Assembly: GCF_019795155.1 (NCBI RefSeq)
Contig: NZ_JAILYN010000050.1
Location: forward strand, 1-33,269
DNA length: 33,269 bases
From: Marinobacterium arenosum
GTDB taxonomy: Bacteria; Pseudomonadota; Gammaproteobacteria; Pseudomonadales; Balneatricaceae
Reading direction: 5' to 3'
Positions 14,804 through 22,585 of the stretch are shown here, one piece after another. The first letter of the stretch is position 1. Every line of letters begins with the position of its first letter. Below the pieces are notes generated by a model that saw nothing but the letters and a program-made list of their open reading frames with translations, had not been told where the DNA came from and did no database searches. The translations under genes and the position numbers were made by a program.

Positions 14804-16018
14804 TCAACCGGCCGACCGGGCCGGGTGATGCTTCGGCAGCAGCAGCGTCAGTCCGGTCGCCGTCAGCAGCAGCAGGGTCGAGACATAGAGACAGGCCTCC
14901 AGCCCCCAGGCCTGGAACACCCAGCCGGACAGCATCGTACCCAGCAATCGACCGGCGGCATTGGCCATATAATAGAAGCCGACATCCATCGAGGTGCCCT
15001 CCTCCTTGGCGTAGCTGACGATCAGGTAGCTGTGCAGCGAGGAGTTGATGGCAAATAGCAGCCCGAACAGCAGCAACCCACCGAGCAGCACCGGCTGCGG
15101 CGCCTGCGCCAGCAACAGCGCGATCAGCGCCGGCACCAGGGCCAGCAGACCGGTCCAACCAACCGCTTCGGCCGGCCCCGGCACCCGACCGCTACGCCGG
15201 CCGGTCAGCCAGGGCGCGCCGGCCTGCACCAAGCCATAAGCGATCACCCAGCTGGCCAGGAAACCGCCCACCTGCCAGAAATCCCAGCCAAACTGACTGC
15301 TCAGGTAGACCGGCAACGCCACCACGAACCAGACGTCTCGGGCGCCGAACAGGAACAACCGTGCCGCCGACAGCCGGTTGACCGCCACACTGGGTGAGAA
15401 CATCTCGCTGAACTTCGGTTTGGCCTTGCTACGCCCCAGGTCCTGCCGCAACAACAGCAGACTGCCGGTCAGCACCAGCGCCAGCATGACGATCATCAAC
15501 CAGAGCGCACCGGTAAAACCGAACAGGCTCAGCAATGCGCCGCCCAGGAAGAAGCCCACCCCCTTGAGGGTATTCTTCGAACCGGTCAACACCGCCACCC
15601 AGCGGAACAGCCGTCCCTCGGCATCGGCCTGGGCCAGCGCCTTGACCGAGCTCTTGGCGCTCATCTTGTTGAGGTCCTTGGCGATACCGGACAGCGCCTG
15701 GGCGGCCATCACCCAGGGCACGCTGAGCATGGTTGCCGGCACCGTCAGCATCAACAGCGCGATCACCTGCAGGCCGAGGCCGATGTTCATGGTGCGGTTC
15801 AAGCCGATCCGGGCACCGAGCCAGCCACCGACCAGGTTGGTCACCACGCCGAAGAACTCGTAGAACAGGAACAGCATGGCGATCGCCAGCGGACTGTAGC
15901 CGAGCTGGTGGAAGTGCAGCACCACCAGCATCCGCAGCGCGCCGTCGGTCAGCGTAAACGCCCAATAGTTGCCGGTTACCAGCAGGTACTGGCGCAGGTC
16001 GGCACGACTGAGGCTCAT
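14804..16018 (-). CDS. arsJ: ArsJ organoarsenical efflux MFS permease
   Basis: The 404-residue MFS membrane protein starts MSLSRADLRQYLLVTGNYWAF, with about 12 hydrophobic segments. NYWAFTLTDGALRMLVVLHF near the N-terminus and AKDLNKMSAKSSVK in the central loop are familiar from ArsJ. ArsJ exports 1-arseno-3-phosphoglycerate, made by the partner GAPDH from arsenate and glyceraldehyde 3-phosphate. It breaks down outside, so arsenate is removed from the cell. The gene starts 5 bases after the GAPDH stop, with AGGAG overlapping that stop, so translation is coupled. The arsR-gapdh-arsJ order supports the name. Confidence 0.93.
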   Translation of the reverse strand: MSLSRADLRQYLLVTGNYWAFTLTDGALRMLVVLHFHQLGYSPLAIAMLFLFYEFFGVVTNLVGGWLGARIGLNRTMNIGLGLQVIALLMLTVPATMLSVPWVMAAQALSGIAKDLNKMSAKSSVKALAQADAEGRLFRWVAVLTGSKNTLKGVGFFLGGALLSLFGFTGALWLMIVMLALVLTGSLLLLRQDLGRSKAKPKFSEMFSPSVAVNRLSAARLFLFGARDVWFVVALPVYLSSQFGWDFWQVGGFLASWVIAYGLVQAGAPWLTGRRSGRVPGPAEAVGWTGLLALVPALIALLLAQAPQPVLLGGLLLFGLLFAINSSLHSYLIVSYAKEEGTSMDVGFYYMANAAGRLLGTMLSGWVFQAWGLEACLYVSTLLLLTATGLTLLLPKHHPARSAG

Positions 16019-16023
16019 CGGGC

Positions 16024-17028
16024 TTACTCCTGCGCCATGATCAGCTTGGCCAACTCCATGGTGCGGTTCACGTAGCCCCACTCGTTGTCGTACCAGGCGT
16101 ACAGTTTCAGCTGGCGGTTGTTGACCACCATGGTGGACAGCGCATCGATGATCGAGGAGCGCGGGTCAGTGCGGTAGTCGATCGACACCAGCGGCCGCTC
16201 TTCGTAGCCCAGCACGCCCTTCAGTTCCCCCTCGGCGGCTTCCTTCAGCAGCTGGTTGACCTCCTCCACTGTGGCATCGCGCTTCAGCTCGAACACCATG
16301 TCGGTCAGCGAGGCGTTGGCCAGCGGTACCCGCACCGCATGTCCGTTCAGGCGCCCCTGCAGGTCGGGGAAGATCTCGGTGATCGCCTTGGCCGAACCGG
16401 TGGTGGTCGGGATCAGGCTCATGCCGCAGGCGCGGGCCCGGCGCAGATCCTTGTGTGGCGCGTCGAGGATGGTCTGGGTATTGGTGATGTCATGGATGGT
16501 GGTCATCGAGCCGTGCTCGATACCGATCTGCTCATGGATCACCTTGATCACCGGCGCCAGGCAGTTGGTCGTACAGGAGGCGGCGGTGACAATCCGGTGC
16601 TCGGCCGGATCGAACAGCTGATGGTTGACGCCCATCACCAGATTCAGCGCGCCCTGCTCCTTGACCGGCGCGGTGACCAGTACCCGCTTGACGCCCTGAT
16701 CAAGGTATTGATTCAACTGAGCCACCTGCTTGAACTTACCGCTGGCCTCGATCACCAGGTCGCAACCGGACCAGTCGGTATCGGCCAGCGCTTTATTGGC
16801 GCTGAAGGCGATTCGCCGGCCTTCGATAACGATCATATCCCCGTCATCTTCCGCCTCGTGCTGCCAGTGACCGTGTACTGAATCGAAGTTCAGCAGGTGA
16901 GCGAAGGCCGCCGCATCACCGGCCGGGTCGTTGATCTGCACGAACTCCAGTTCCGGCCACTCCCAAGCCGCACGCAGTGCCAGCCGCCCCATCCGGCCGA
17001 AGCCGTTGATACCTACCTTGATGGTCAT
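16024..17028 (-). CDS. ArsJ-associated glyceraldehyde-3-phosphate dehydrogenase
   Basis: The 334-residue type I GAPDH has the Rossmann start [13 protein letters not shown], the active site [11 protein letters not shown] with Cys152, the His segment [10 protein letters not shown] and a C-terminal [34 protein letters not shown] near residues 32-54 is characteristic of the arsenic-linked paralogue rather than the glycolytic enzyme. In the known pathway it uses arsenate in place of phosphate to form 1-arseno-3-phosphoglycerate with NAD+. It sits between arsR (37-bp gap) and arsJ (5-bp gap). CGGAGCG precedes the ATG. The glycolytic gap gene is presumably elsewhere. Confidence 0.92.
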   Translation of the reverse strand: MTIKVGINGFGRMGRLALRAAWEWPELEFVQINDPAGDAAAFAHLLNFDSVHGHWQHEAEDDGDMIVIEGRRIAFSANKALADTDWSGCDLVIEASGKFKQVAQLNQYLDQGVKRVLVTAPVKEQGALNLVMGVNHQLFDPAEHRIVTAASCTTNCLAPVIKVIHEQIGIEHGSMTTIHDITNTQTILDAPHKDLRRARACGMSLIPTTTGSAKAITEIFPDLQGRLNGHAVRVPLANASLTDMVFELKRDATVEEVNQLLKEAAEGELKGVLGYEERPLVSIDYRTDPRSSIIDALSTMVVNNRQLKLYAWYDNEWGYVNRTMELAKLIMAQE

Positions 17029-17065
17029 TTTAAAAACGCTCCGTCTTCAATAAATAGAAACATTC

Positions 17066-17422
17066 TCAGCAGCAGGCGGCTTCGCGAACCGGCCGGCCGC
17101 CCATCCGGGCCAACTGCTGCAACGGCACCTCCAGCAGCGTCGGGTTGGCCTCGGCAGTCTGCGCCAACACTGACTCGATCCACTGCGGCAACGCGGGACT
17201 CAACCGATAAAACATCCACTGCCCCTGGCGTCGGTCCTGCAGCAGACCGCAACTACGCAGCTGGGCCAGATGGCGGGACACTTTCGGCTGGGAAACCTGA
17301 AGTGCCTCGGTCAGTTCACAGACGCAGAGCTCCGCTTCGTGGTTGGCGAGCAACAAGATCGCCAGCCGGGTCTCGTCGGCCAGGCACTTGAACACCTGTA
17401 CGGGATTCCACTCATTCAACAT
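17066..17422 (-). CDS. arsR: ArsR-family arsenic-responsive repressor
   Basis: The 118-residue winged-helix protein has VFKCLADETRLAILLLA (10-26), ELCVCEL (31-37) with Cys33 and Cys35 as the As(III)-binding pair of the R773-type site, the recognition helix VSQPKVSRHLAQLR (43-56) and WMFYRLSP in the wing. It ends in CC, which could add thiol ligands. GAGG at 17426-17433 fixes the ATG at 17422; the frame is open to 17446 but the extra residues do not match the family. It should repress its own operon and release on arsenite binding. It is the first gene of arsR-gapdh-arsJ. Confidence 0.93.
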   Translation of the reverse strand: MLNEWNPVQVFKCLADETRLAILLLANHEAELCVCELTEALQVSQPKVSRHLAQLRSCGLLQDRRQGQWMFYRLSPALPQWIESVLAQTAEANPTLLEVPLQQLARMGGRPVREAACC

Positions 17423-17477
17423 ATGCACCTCGCTGACACTCTTCACTTACCCCTGGCTAGGGGAGCGGTAATGCGCA

Positions 17478-17499
17478 AAGCATAAGACAATACATGCTT
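17478..17499. promoter_or_regulatory. Putative ArsR operator (AAGCAT-N10-ATGCTT)
   Basis: AAGCAT (17478-17483) and ATGCTT (17494-17499) form a perfect inverted repeat with 10 bases between. It covers the -10 element and most of the spacer of the ars promoter. A second dyad, TATATA-N10-TATATA (17499-17504/17515-17520), lies next to it over the -35. Either could be the ArsR site; the first has more sequence content. Confidence 0.55.
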
Positions 17500-17507
17500 A
17501 TATACAA
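17479..17507 (-). promoter_or_regulatory. ars operon promoter (-35 TTGTAT, -10 TATGCT, 17-bp spacing)
   Basis: On the minus strand TTGTAT (complement of 17502-17507) and TATGCT (complement of 17479-17484) are exactly 17 bp apart and point toward arsR, whose start is about 57 bp downstream. Both hexamers fit sigma70 well (4/6 each). The overlap with the inverted repeat below suggests repression by occlusion. Confidence 0.65.
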
Positions 17508-17587
17508 ATATCCATATATACCTATGTACTGCATGCCGATGCTCAGCTTCTCAGTAGCGCCTGCACGCAAAAACCAAAAAAAAAATT

Positions 17588-17617
17588 TGCCGGATTAAAA
17601 AATTTTTTAATCCGGCA
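17588..17617. terminator. Perfect 30-bp palindrome, probable two-way terminator
   Basis: TGCCGGATTAAAAAA is followed with no loop by its exact complement, and a poly-A tract lies on its left and GGCATTTTTTTATTTT on its right. This gives a strong hairpin-plus-T-run on the plus strand and A/T-rich flanks on both. No gene ends close by: arsR is divergent from it and the next MFS gene starts at 17986. Its parent transcript is unclear. The 17423-17985 gap holds this, the ars promoter and nothing else that I can support as coding. Confidence 0.6.
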
Positions 17618-17985
17618 GTCGGCATTTTTTTATTTTGAATACAAACCATGTTTTTATTGGATTGCTTCACCCAAGCCGCACCGGCAGCCAACTCCGAACG
17701 GCGCCATGCCCAGCCCGCGTGCCGGCACGGCCTACCGCTGCTTAGAACGGCAATCATAAGAGCCCGAAGCAGTTCCTTCCAAACCGCAGCAATCCCACTA
17801 ACCACGCGGCCTTCAGCGACATAAAACAATTTCTTCCGCGGGCTTGACGGTGGCTATATGGACTCCATAATACCGGCAAATCCTGAGTGACAACGTTCTG
17901 TTGTCTTGGACTCCAACCGGAGTCGAATAATCCAGCACAATTTAACCCAACACCGCGCTTGCTAGATCGCGGCTACAATCTTTGG

Positions 17986-19275
17986 ATGGATCTGACAATG
18001 TTTGCTGCAGCCCGCCCGATGACAGCACTGTTTTTCTCCTATGGCCTGTTGCTGTTGGGCAACGGCCTGTTTATGACGCTGTTGGGCCTGCGCACCAAAC
18101 TTGAAGGGTTCTCTACCGAGTGGGTCGGCTTGCTGATGGCCTGCTATTACCTGGGGTTGTTCATCGGCGCCCGTTATAGTGCAGTGGTGGTGGAACGTGC
18201 CGGCCATATCCGTGCCTTTGCCGCCTTCGCCTCCTTCCTGTCGATGTCGCCACTGCTGCATGTAATCTGGATCGAACCCAAATTCTGGCTGGTGTTGCGG
18301 CTGATCGACGGTTTCAGTCTGGCCGGCTTGTTCATGATCACCGAAAGCTGGCTCAACGCCCGGGCCGACAACAACACCCGTGGCGGCATATTGGCTCTCT
18401 ATATGGTCATCAACTTCATGGCATTGGGATTGGGTCAGTTATTGCTGCCGCTAGGCAACCCGATGGACTTCAAGCTGTTCGCGCTGGCATCGGTGTTCTT
18501 CTCGCTGTCACTGGTGCCACTGCTGCTGACCCGTGCCAGTGCGCCGCTACCGGAGACACCGGAGGGGATGAGCATCAAGCCGCTACTGAAAGCCGCCCCG
18601 GCCGGCTTCTGGGGTGCGGCATGCGCCGGCTCGGTCAGCTCCGCGTTCTTCTCGCTCGGGCCGGTATTCGCCCAGGATCTGGGCCTGTCGGTGAACCAGA
18701 TCTCGCTGTTCATGGCAGCCGGTATCTGCGGCGGCCTGGTGCTGCAGATCCCGGTCGGCAAACTGTCCGACCATGTGGAGCGTCGCAAGGTGATCGCCTC
18801 GGTCTGTCTGGGCACCCTGTGCTGCGCCCTACTGCTGGGCGCACTGAGCCTGCAACAGGCCTCGGCGTCTTGGCTGTACGGCGCAATCTTCGCCTTCGGC
18901 AGCCTGTCGTCGTTGATCTACGCGCTGTCGGTGGCCCACGCCAACGACTGGTGCGATCCCGACAAACGGATGCAAACCTCAGCCGGCCTGCTGATCGGCT
19001 ACGGTTGCGGTGCGGTCCTGGGCCCGCTGGCCGGCGCTTTCGTGATGGGGCAGTTCGGCCCGGGCGCGCTGTTCGGCTATATCGCCATCTGCTGCATGCT
19101 GATGACCGGCTATGCGCTGTACCAGTCGGTTACCGTTGGCCAGGCGCCGGAGAAGATGGAGTTCGTCCCGCAGGCAGGCTCTTTCCAGCCGTCCGAGGAG
19201 TTCCTGGTGGCAGCCCAGGACTCCGCCGAGCCGGTGCACGAAGAGCCGCCGAAATCCAGCAGCCAGGCAGCCTGA
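17986..19275 (+). CDS. MFS transporter (YcaD-like)
   Basis: The roughly 429-residue protein has 12 predicted membrane segments. It opens LFFSYGLLLLGNGLFMTLLGLRTK and contains GLLMACYYLGLFIGARYSAVVVERAGHIRAFA, a loop pattern of the YcaD-type MFS group, then RLIDGFSLAGLFMITESWLNA. A soluble Glu/Pro/Ser-rich tail of about 45 residues follows the last helix. The substrate is unknown. ATG at 17986 was chosen; ATG at 17998 is an alternative and neither has a good Shine-Dalgarno. TACAAT at 17974-17979, seven bases before the ATG, would fit a leaderless transcript, which is speculative. A bidirectional terminator follows. Confidence 0.85.
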   Translation: MDLTMFAAARPMTALFFSYGLLLLGNGLFMTLLGLRTKLEGFSTEWVGLLMACYYLGLFIGARYSAVVVERAGHIRAFAAFASFLSMSPLLHVIWIEPKFWLVLRLIDGFSLAGLFMITESWLNARADNNTRGGILALYMVINFMALGLGQLLLPLGNPMDFKLFALASVFFSLSLVPLLLTRASAPLPETPEGMSIKPLLKAAPAGFWGAACAGSVSSAFFSLGPVFAQDLGLSVNQISLFMAAGICGGLVLQIPVGKLSDHVERRKVIASVCLGTLCCALLLGALSLQQASASWLYGAIFAFGSLSSLIYALSVAHANDWCDPDKRMQTSAGLLIGYGCGAVLGPLAGAFVMGQFGPGALFGYIAICCMLMTGYALYQSVTVGQAPEKMEFVPQAGSFQPSEEFLVAAQDSAEPVHEEPPKSSSQAA

Positions 19276-19307
19276 ACCATCTAACCTCTGCTCAGCTAAA
19301 AGGCATA

Positions 19308-19343
19308 AAAAAACGGGCCGACTTTACAGTCGGCCCGTTTTTT
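19308..19343. terminator. Bidirectional rho-independent terminator
   Basis: ACGGGCCGACT (19313-19323) pairs perfectly with AGTCGGCCCGT (19328-19338) around TTAC. Six A's lie before it and six T's at the end. It lies between the convergent MFS gene and the minus-strand gene ending at 19439, and serves both. Confidence 0.92.
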
Positions 19344-19438
19344 CAGTGCTGTTTACGATTCTGCCCCAGGGTGGCGAGAGTACCGGGCAATTCTCTGAAA
19401 TCGCACGCTTCAGATGGCTCCTGCGTGTATCTGGAAGC

Positions 19439-20236
19439 TCAATGCAGAGTCGGGGTATCGCTGCTGTCCGGCACGATCACATGACCGTGCTCATCGGTCG
19501 ACAGAACCCCTTCCGATACCGCCAGTTCCAGCAGCTGATGCAGCAGCATCCGGGTCAGATGGGTGCTGATGATCAGCCCGGCCGGCGGGTCGCCGTCGAA
19601 CATATCCTCGTCGATCAGGCCATCCGGCCTTAGCCCGAGCAACAGCGGGTTCTCGGCGATCAGCGGCGCCAGGTCGTCGGGCGCGAATACCGCGTAGTCG
19701 GACGACAGGGTCAGCGCCTTCTGGTAAGCGTCACGCGAACACTCCTGCAGGGAGGCCAGAAAAGCGTCCTCGGCGGCATTGAAGATCGCACTGAGCTGGC
19801 TCTGACCCGGCTTGGTCAGATTGCTGCGCGCGGTCGCCGAGTGGCTGTAGTCGGTGGAGATTGGATACTGGTTATCCTGGCTCATCTCCTCCTCGTCGAC
19901 CAACAGGGCGCCATCCTCGTCCACCTCCAGCCAGTCATGCTCGACCGCCACGGTCAGCAGCCCCTCCAGCGAGGCCGCCAGGATATTGCTGCAGATGATC
20001 ACCCCAACCGATGGATTCTCGCGCTCCTGCTTGTTCATCACCAGGCTACCGGCTCTGGCCGCCAGCAGGGTCGGGTCTTCGGAGACAATCCGGGCCAGGG
20101 TGTCCGGCTCGATAAACAGCCGCTCATGACAGAGCCGCTCGGCGGACAGATAGGGGTGAAGACCGTCGCTTTCCTGCATCAACCGGACATATTCCAGCCG
20201 CACATCTTCCAGAATCCGCGTCAGCAGGCTACTCAT
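19439..20236 (-). CDS. Uncharacterised protein with an internal duplication
   Basis: This acidic 265-residue protein has no signal peptide or membrane segment, and I do not recognise a family. It contains two related halves. DTLARIVSEDPTLLAARA (45-62) parallels DDLAPLIAENPLLLGLRP (187-204). The segments 78-109 and 220-251 share a G-[VL]-I-I-x13-L-x-x-A-V-x6-L pattern ending D-E-[DH]-G. A linker of about 70 residues rich in polar residues joins them. The ATG at 20236 or the GTG at 20239 could start it, and GGAGG at 20248-20252 fits either. The frame also opens to 20341 without a good ribosome site. It is divergent from the small ORF at 20365. Confidence 0.7.
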   Translation of the reverse strand: MSSLLTRILEDVRLEYVRLMQESDGLHPYLSAERLCHERLFIEPDTLARIVSEDPTLLAARAGSLVMNKQERENPSVGVIICSNILAASLEGLLTVAVEHDWLEVDEDGALLVDEEEMSQDNQYPISTDYSHSATARSNLTKPGQSQLSAIFNAAEDAFLASLQECSRDAYQKALTLSSDYAVFAPDDLAPLIAENPLLLGLRPDGLIDEDMFDGDPPAGLIISTHLTRMLLHQLLELAVSEGVLSTDEHGHVIVPDSSDTPTLH

Positions 20237-20364
20237 CACGGTCGGTTCCTCCGCTGGATATATAACTTCCGACATATTTATACTAAAGTTCCCTAGACCA
20301 TGGTCGATTCTAGCGTTAGAGGCAACTCTTTTCTCAGTCACTTTTTAGCAACGGAGGCTAACAG

Positions 20365-20436
20365 ATGCACGCAGGGACAGCGCCGGAACCATCGGTGGAG
20401 GAAGAAGGCTCGGTCTACATCCTCTCCGATAACTGA
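20365..20436 (+). CDS. Candidate small protein (23 residues, acidic)
   Basis: ATG at 20365 opens a 24-codon frame ending TGA at 20434. GGAGG at 20353-20357 lies 7 bases upstream, better than many starts in this window. The product starts MHAGTAPEP, has a run of three Glu and ends SVYILSDN; it is acidic with no membrane segment. A strong hairpin terminator follows within 20 bases. That terminator could belong only to the convergent minus-strand gene, so it is not independent proof. No family was recognised. No convincing -35/-10 pair was found in 20276-20350. Confidence 0.45.
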   Translation: MHAGTAPEPSVEEEGSVYILSDN

Positions 20437-20454
20437 TCGGCGACCACTTATAGG

Positions 20455-20481
20455 AAAACGGCCTCATACAGAGGCCGTTTT
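20455..20481. terminator. Bidirectional rho-independent terminator
   Basis: AAAACGGCCTC (20455-20465) pairs perfectly with GAGGCCGTTTT (20471-20481) around a 5-nt loop, giving T-runs on both strands. It lies 12 bases past the stop of the minus-strand gene at 20493 and just after the small ORF on the plus strand. Confidence 0.9.
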
Positions 20482-20492
20482 CAGTTTCTCAA

Positions 20493-21137
20493 TCAGTGCA
20501 GCTGAATCCCTATCGGCCTGACATCGCCCTTCAGCGCATCGAACGCCCGGCGCAGCGAAGCCAATGGAATCAGTCCGAAATCCTCCGGCGAATCCGGCAG
20601 ATCATACCAGTCCAGCGCCCAGATCCGGGTCATCAGCTCATACTCGCCCAACAGCGCATCAAGGAAGATCATCACCGCTTCGACCCGCGGGTCCATATCC
20701 AGCATCTTCGGCGCGTCGGTCAGGTAGATCTCCAGGTGCAATCGGCCATTCACTATCCGTAGCGCACACCAGAAATCGCGCAGCTCGCAGAGTTCATCCC
20801 CCACATGCACGTAGCCGGGCACCGGGTCGTAGCGCTCGTTGAACGCCTTGAAGCGGATACCGCTCATCTGCGGCGCCTCACCGACCAGGTGCAGCACGCT
20901 GTTGATCGATTCCGGGTAACCATCGCAACCGAACACCATCTCCACCGGCCCCTCTTCACCATCGTCTCGTTCGAAGTGAAAGGTCAGGTTACGGTCGATC
21001 TTCTGCAGTTCGTCACGGTACTGGCTCAACAGGCTGTCGGCATCGAAGCGGTCGCCTTCGCGGCTGTCCAGCAGCTGGTCGATGGTATTCTCCAGCCGCT
21101 GCCAAAACTCCTGGATCTGTTTACGGGAGGTATTCAT
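20493..21137 (-). CDS. Uncharacterised acidic cytosolic protein
   Basis: The 214-residue acidic protein has no signal peptide or membrane segment. Its early part is helical (QEFWQRLENTIDQLLDSREGDRF), and it has a central FHFERDDGEEGPVEMVFGCDGYPESINSVLHLV segment. The layout of a helical N-terminus, an E-MVF-G-x-G-strand and then GIRFKAFNERYDP resembles a recurring uncharacterised bacterial family often met near DUF2314-type genes. I cannot name it with certainty. The ribosome site is weak (GGAG about 17 bases off). It ends at a strong two-way terminator and lies between the small ORF and dcd, both possibly unrelated. Confidence 0.7.
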   Translation of the reverse strand: MNTSRKQIQEFWQRLENTIDQLLDSREGDRFDADSLLSQYRDELQKIDRNLTFHFERDDGEEGPVEMVFGCDGYPESINSVLHLVGEAPQMSGIRFKAFNERYDPVPGYVHVGDELCELRDFWCALRIVNGRLHLEIYLTDAPKMLDMDPRVEAVMIFLDALLGEYELMTRIWALDWYDLPDSPEDFGLIPLASLRRAFDALKGDVRPIGIQLH

Positions 21138-21182
21138 GAATGACTACAGCGGACTCCAAAAAAGGTAGGGACGGATCTAGGT

Positions 21183-21749
21183 TCAGGTACGCGGCACCAC
21201 GACGCCGGTCTGTCCCTGGTACTTGCCGCCACGGTCCCGATAGGAAGTCTCACAGACCTCGTCAGCACCGAGGAACAGCATCTGCGCCACCCCTTCGTTG
21301 GCATAGATCTTGGCCGGCAACGGGGTGGTGTTGGAGAACTCCAGGGTTACATGCCCTTCCCATTCCGGCTCCAACGGAGTCACGTTAACGATGATGCCAC
21401 AGCGGGCATAGGTGCTCTTGCCCAGGCAGATGGTCAACACGTCACGCGGAATACGGAAATACTCCACGGTGCGCGCCAGGGCGAAGGAGTTCGGCGGGAT
21501 GATGCAGACGTCGGACTGCACATCAACGAAACTGCCGGCGTCGAAATTCTTCGGGTCGACCACTGACGAGTTGATGTTGGTGAAGATCTTGAATTCATTG
21601 GCACAGCGCACGTCGTAGCCGTAGCTGGAGGTACCGTAGGAGACGATCGGGCTGCCGTCGTTCACCCGTACCTGCTGATCGCCAAACGGTTCGATCATGC
21701 CATGTTCCTGCGCCATACGGCGAATCCAGCGATCCGATTTGATGCCCAT
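21183..21749 (-). CDS. dcd: dCTP deaminase
   Basis: The 188-residue protein, the usual length of the family, converts dCTP to dUTP and ammonia and so feeds dTMP synthesis. It has SSYGYDVR (about 41-48), [48 protein letters not shown] with the catalytic Glu region EGHVTLE, and a Gly-rich C-terminal YQGQTGV segment that closes over the nucleotide. The start MGIKSDRW at 21749 matches known Dcd starts; the open frame to 21809 adds nothing. In pseudomonad-type genomes dcd often lies next to apbC/mrp. Here a flavodoxin gene separates them. Confidence 0.95.
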   Translation of the reverse strand: MGIKSDRWIRRMAQEHGMIEPFGDQQVRVNDGSPIVSYGTSSYGYDVRCANEFKIFTNINSSVVDPKNFDAGSFVDVQSDVCIIPPNSFALARTVEYFRIPRDVLTICLGKSTYARCGIIVNVTPLEPEWEGHVTLEFSNTTPLPAKIYANEGVAQMLFLGADEVCETSYRDRGGKYQGQTGVVVPRT

Positions 21750-21943
21750 ATACGTTCTGCTTACCTTGAAACTGAATCTGTAACGAGGCTGCGATTCTAC
21801 CGGATTCACCGCCCCAGGCGAAGAGCCCGCAAGCGGCTAATTGGCAGCGGGCGATTTTCTTTGTTCGGCGTTCCACTTTATCCGCCAGGATATAACCCTG
21901 CCACCCGCCCAGGCATAAGCCTATTCCAGAACGCGCTAAGATT

Positions 21944-21962
21944 ATAATTGCTAAGCATTCTC
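21944..21962. promoter_or_regulatory. Putative Fur box upstream of flavodoxin
   Basis: Compared base by base with the Fur consensus GATAATGATAATCATTATC, the window at 21944-21962 matches at about 12 of 19 positions. It covers the -35 TTGCTA (21948-21953) of a candidate promoter whose -10 TAGTAT is at 21972-21977 (18-bp spacing), 38 bp before the flavodoxin start. This fits iron-starvation induction of flavodoxin as a ferredoxin substitute. Confidence 0.5.
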
Positions 21963-22014
21963 ATTCGCGTTTAGTATTGGTTTTCATTTTTATCTCGTTA
22001 ACAAGGAGATTCCG

Positions 22015-22530
22015 GTGAGCATCGCCCTCTTCTATGGCTCGACTACCGGCAATACCGGCGATATCGCCGCCAAGGTGCAGGATTACTTCGGTCAGGACGA
22101 ACTGCAGTTATTCGACGTCAAAGATTGTGCCCCCGGTACCATCGAGGCGTTCGGCCAACTGATCTTCGCGATCCCGACCTGGGATTACGGCGAGGTCCAG
22201 GAGGACTGGTTCGAAATCTGGCAGGAGCTGGACAGCCTGGATATGCAGGGCAAGACGGTCGCCTTTATCGGCCTCGGCGATCAGTACGGTTATGCGGAGT
22301 GGTTTCTCGATGCGATGGGGATGCTGCACGACAAGATGGTCGCCCGCGGCGCCACTGTGATCGGCCACTGGCCCAACGAGGGCTACGAGTTCGATGCCTC
22401 CAAGGCATTGACCGCCGACGGCAGGCACTTCGTCGGCCTGGCGCTGGATGAGGATTGCCAGCGCGAGCTGACCGAGGACCGGTTGGACGCCTGGTGCGCC
22501 CAGGTGATAGTGGAGTTCGCGGCGGCCTGA
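22015..22530 (+). CDS. fldA: Long-chain flavodoxin
   Basis: The 171-residue protein has the FMN phosphate loop STTGNTGDIA (9-18), the first isoalloxazine loop PTWDYGEVQEDW (about 54-65) and the second GLGDQYGYAEWFLDAMGML (about 86-104). The extra C-terminal part marks the long-chain class (FldA type). It carries one or two electrons at low potential in the cytosol and typically replaces ferredoxin when iron is short. The start is GTG with AAGGAG 6 bases upstream. It is divergent from dcd and convergent with apbC, and a Fur-like box precedes it. Confidence 0.93.
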   Translation: MSIALFYGSTTGNTGDIAAKVQDYFGQDELQLFDVKDCAPGTIEAFGQLIFAIPTWDYGEVQEDWFEIWQELDSLDMQGKTVAFIGLGDQYGYAEWFLDAMGMLHDKMVARGATVIGHWPNEGYEFDASKALTADGRHFVGLALDEDCQRELTEDRLDAWCAQVIVEFAAA

Positions 22531-22552
22531 GCTTTTAGCTGAAAGTGCGCCA

Positions 22553-22580
22553 TTGCGGGCCTGCAAAAACAGGCCCGCAA
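22553..22580. terminator. Hairpin between convergent flavodoxin and apbC genes
   Basis: TTGCGGGCCTG (22553-22563) pairs perfectly with CAGGCCCGCAA (22570-22580) around CAAAAA. It lies between the stop at 22530 and the apbC stop at 22586, so it should end both transcripts. There is no T-run. Confidence 0.7.
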
Positions 22581-22585
22581 CCAAC

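Noticed and set aside
16024-17028. Housekeeping glycolytic gapA
   Set aside because: Context between arsR and arsJ and the sequence near residues 32-54 fit the arsenate-linked paralogue.
17551-17829. Minus-strand open frame of 92 codons
   Set aside because: It runs straight through the 30-bp palindrome and poly-A/T tracts, has no family match or ribosome site, and its residue make-up is not protein-like.
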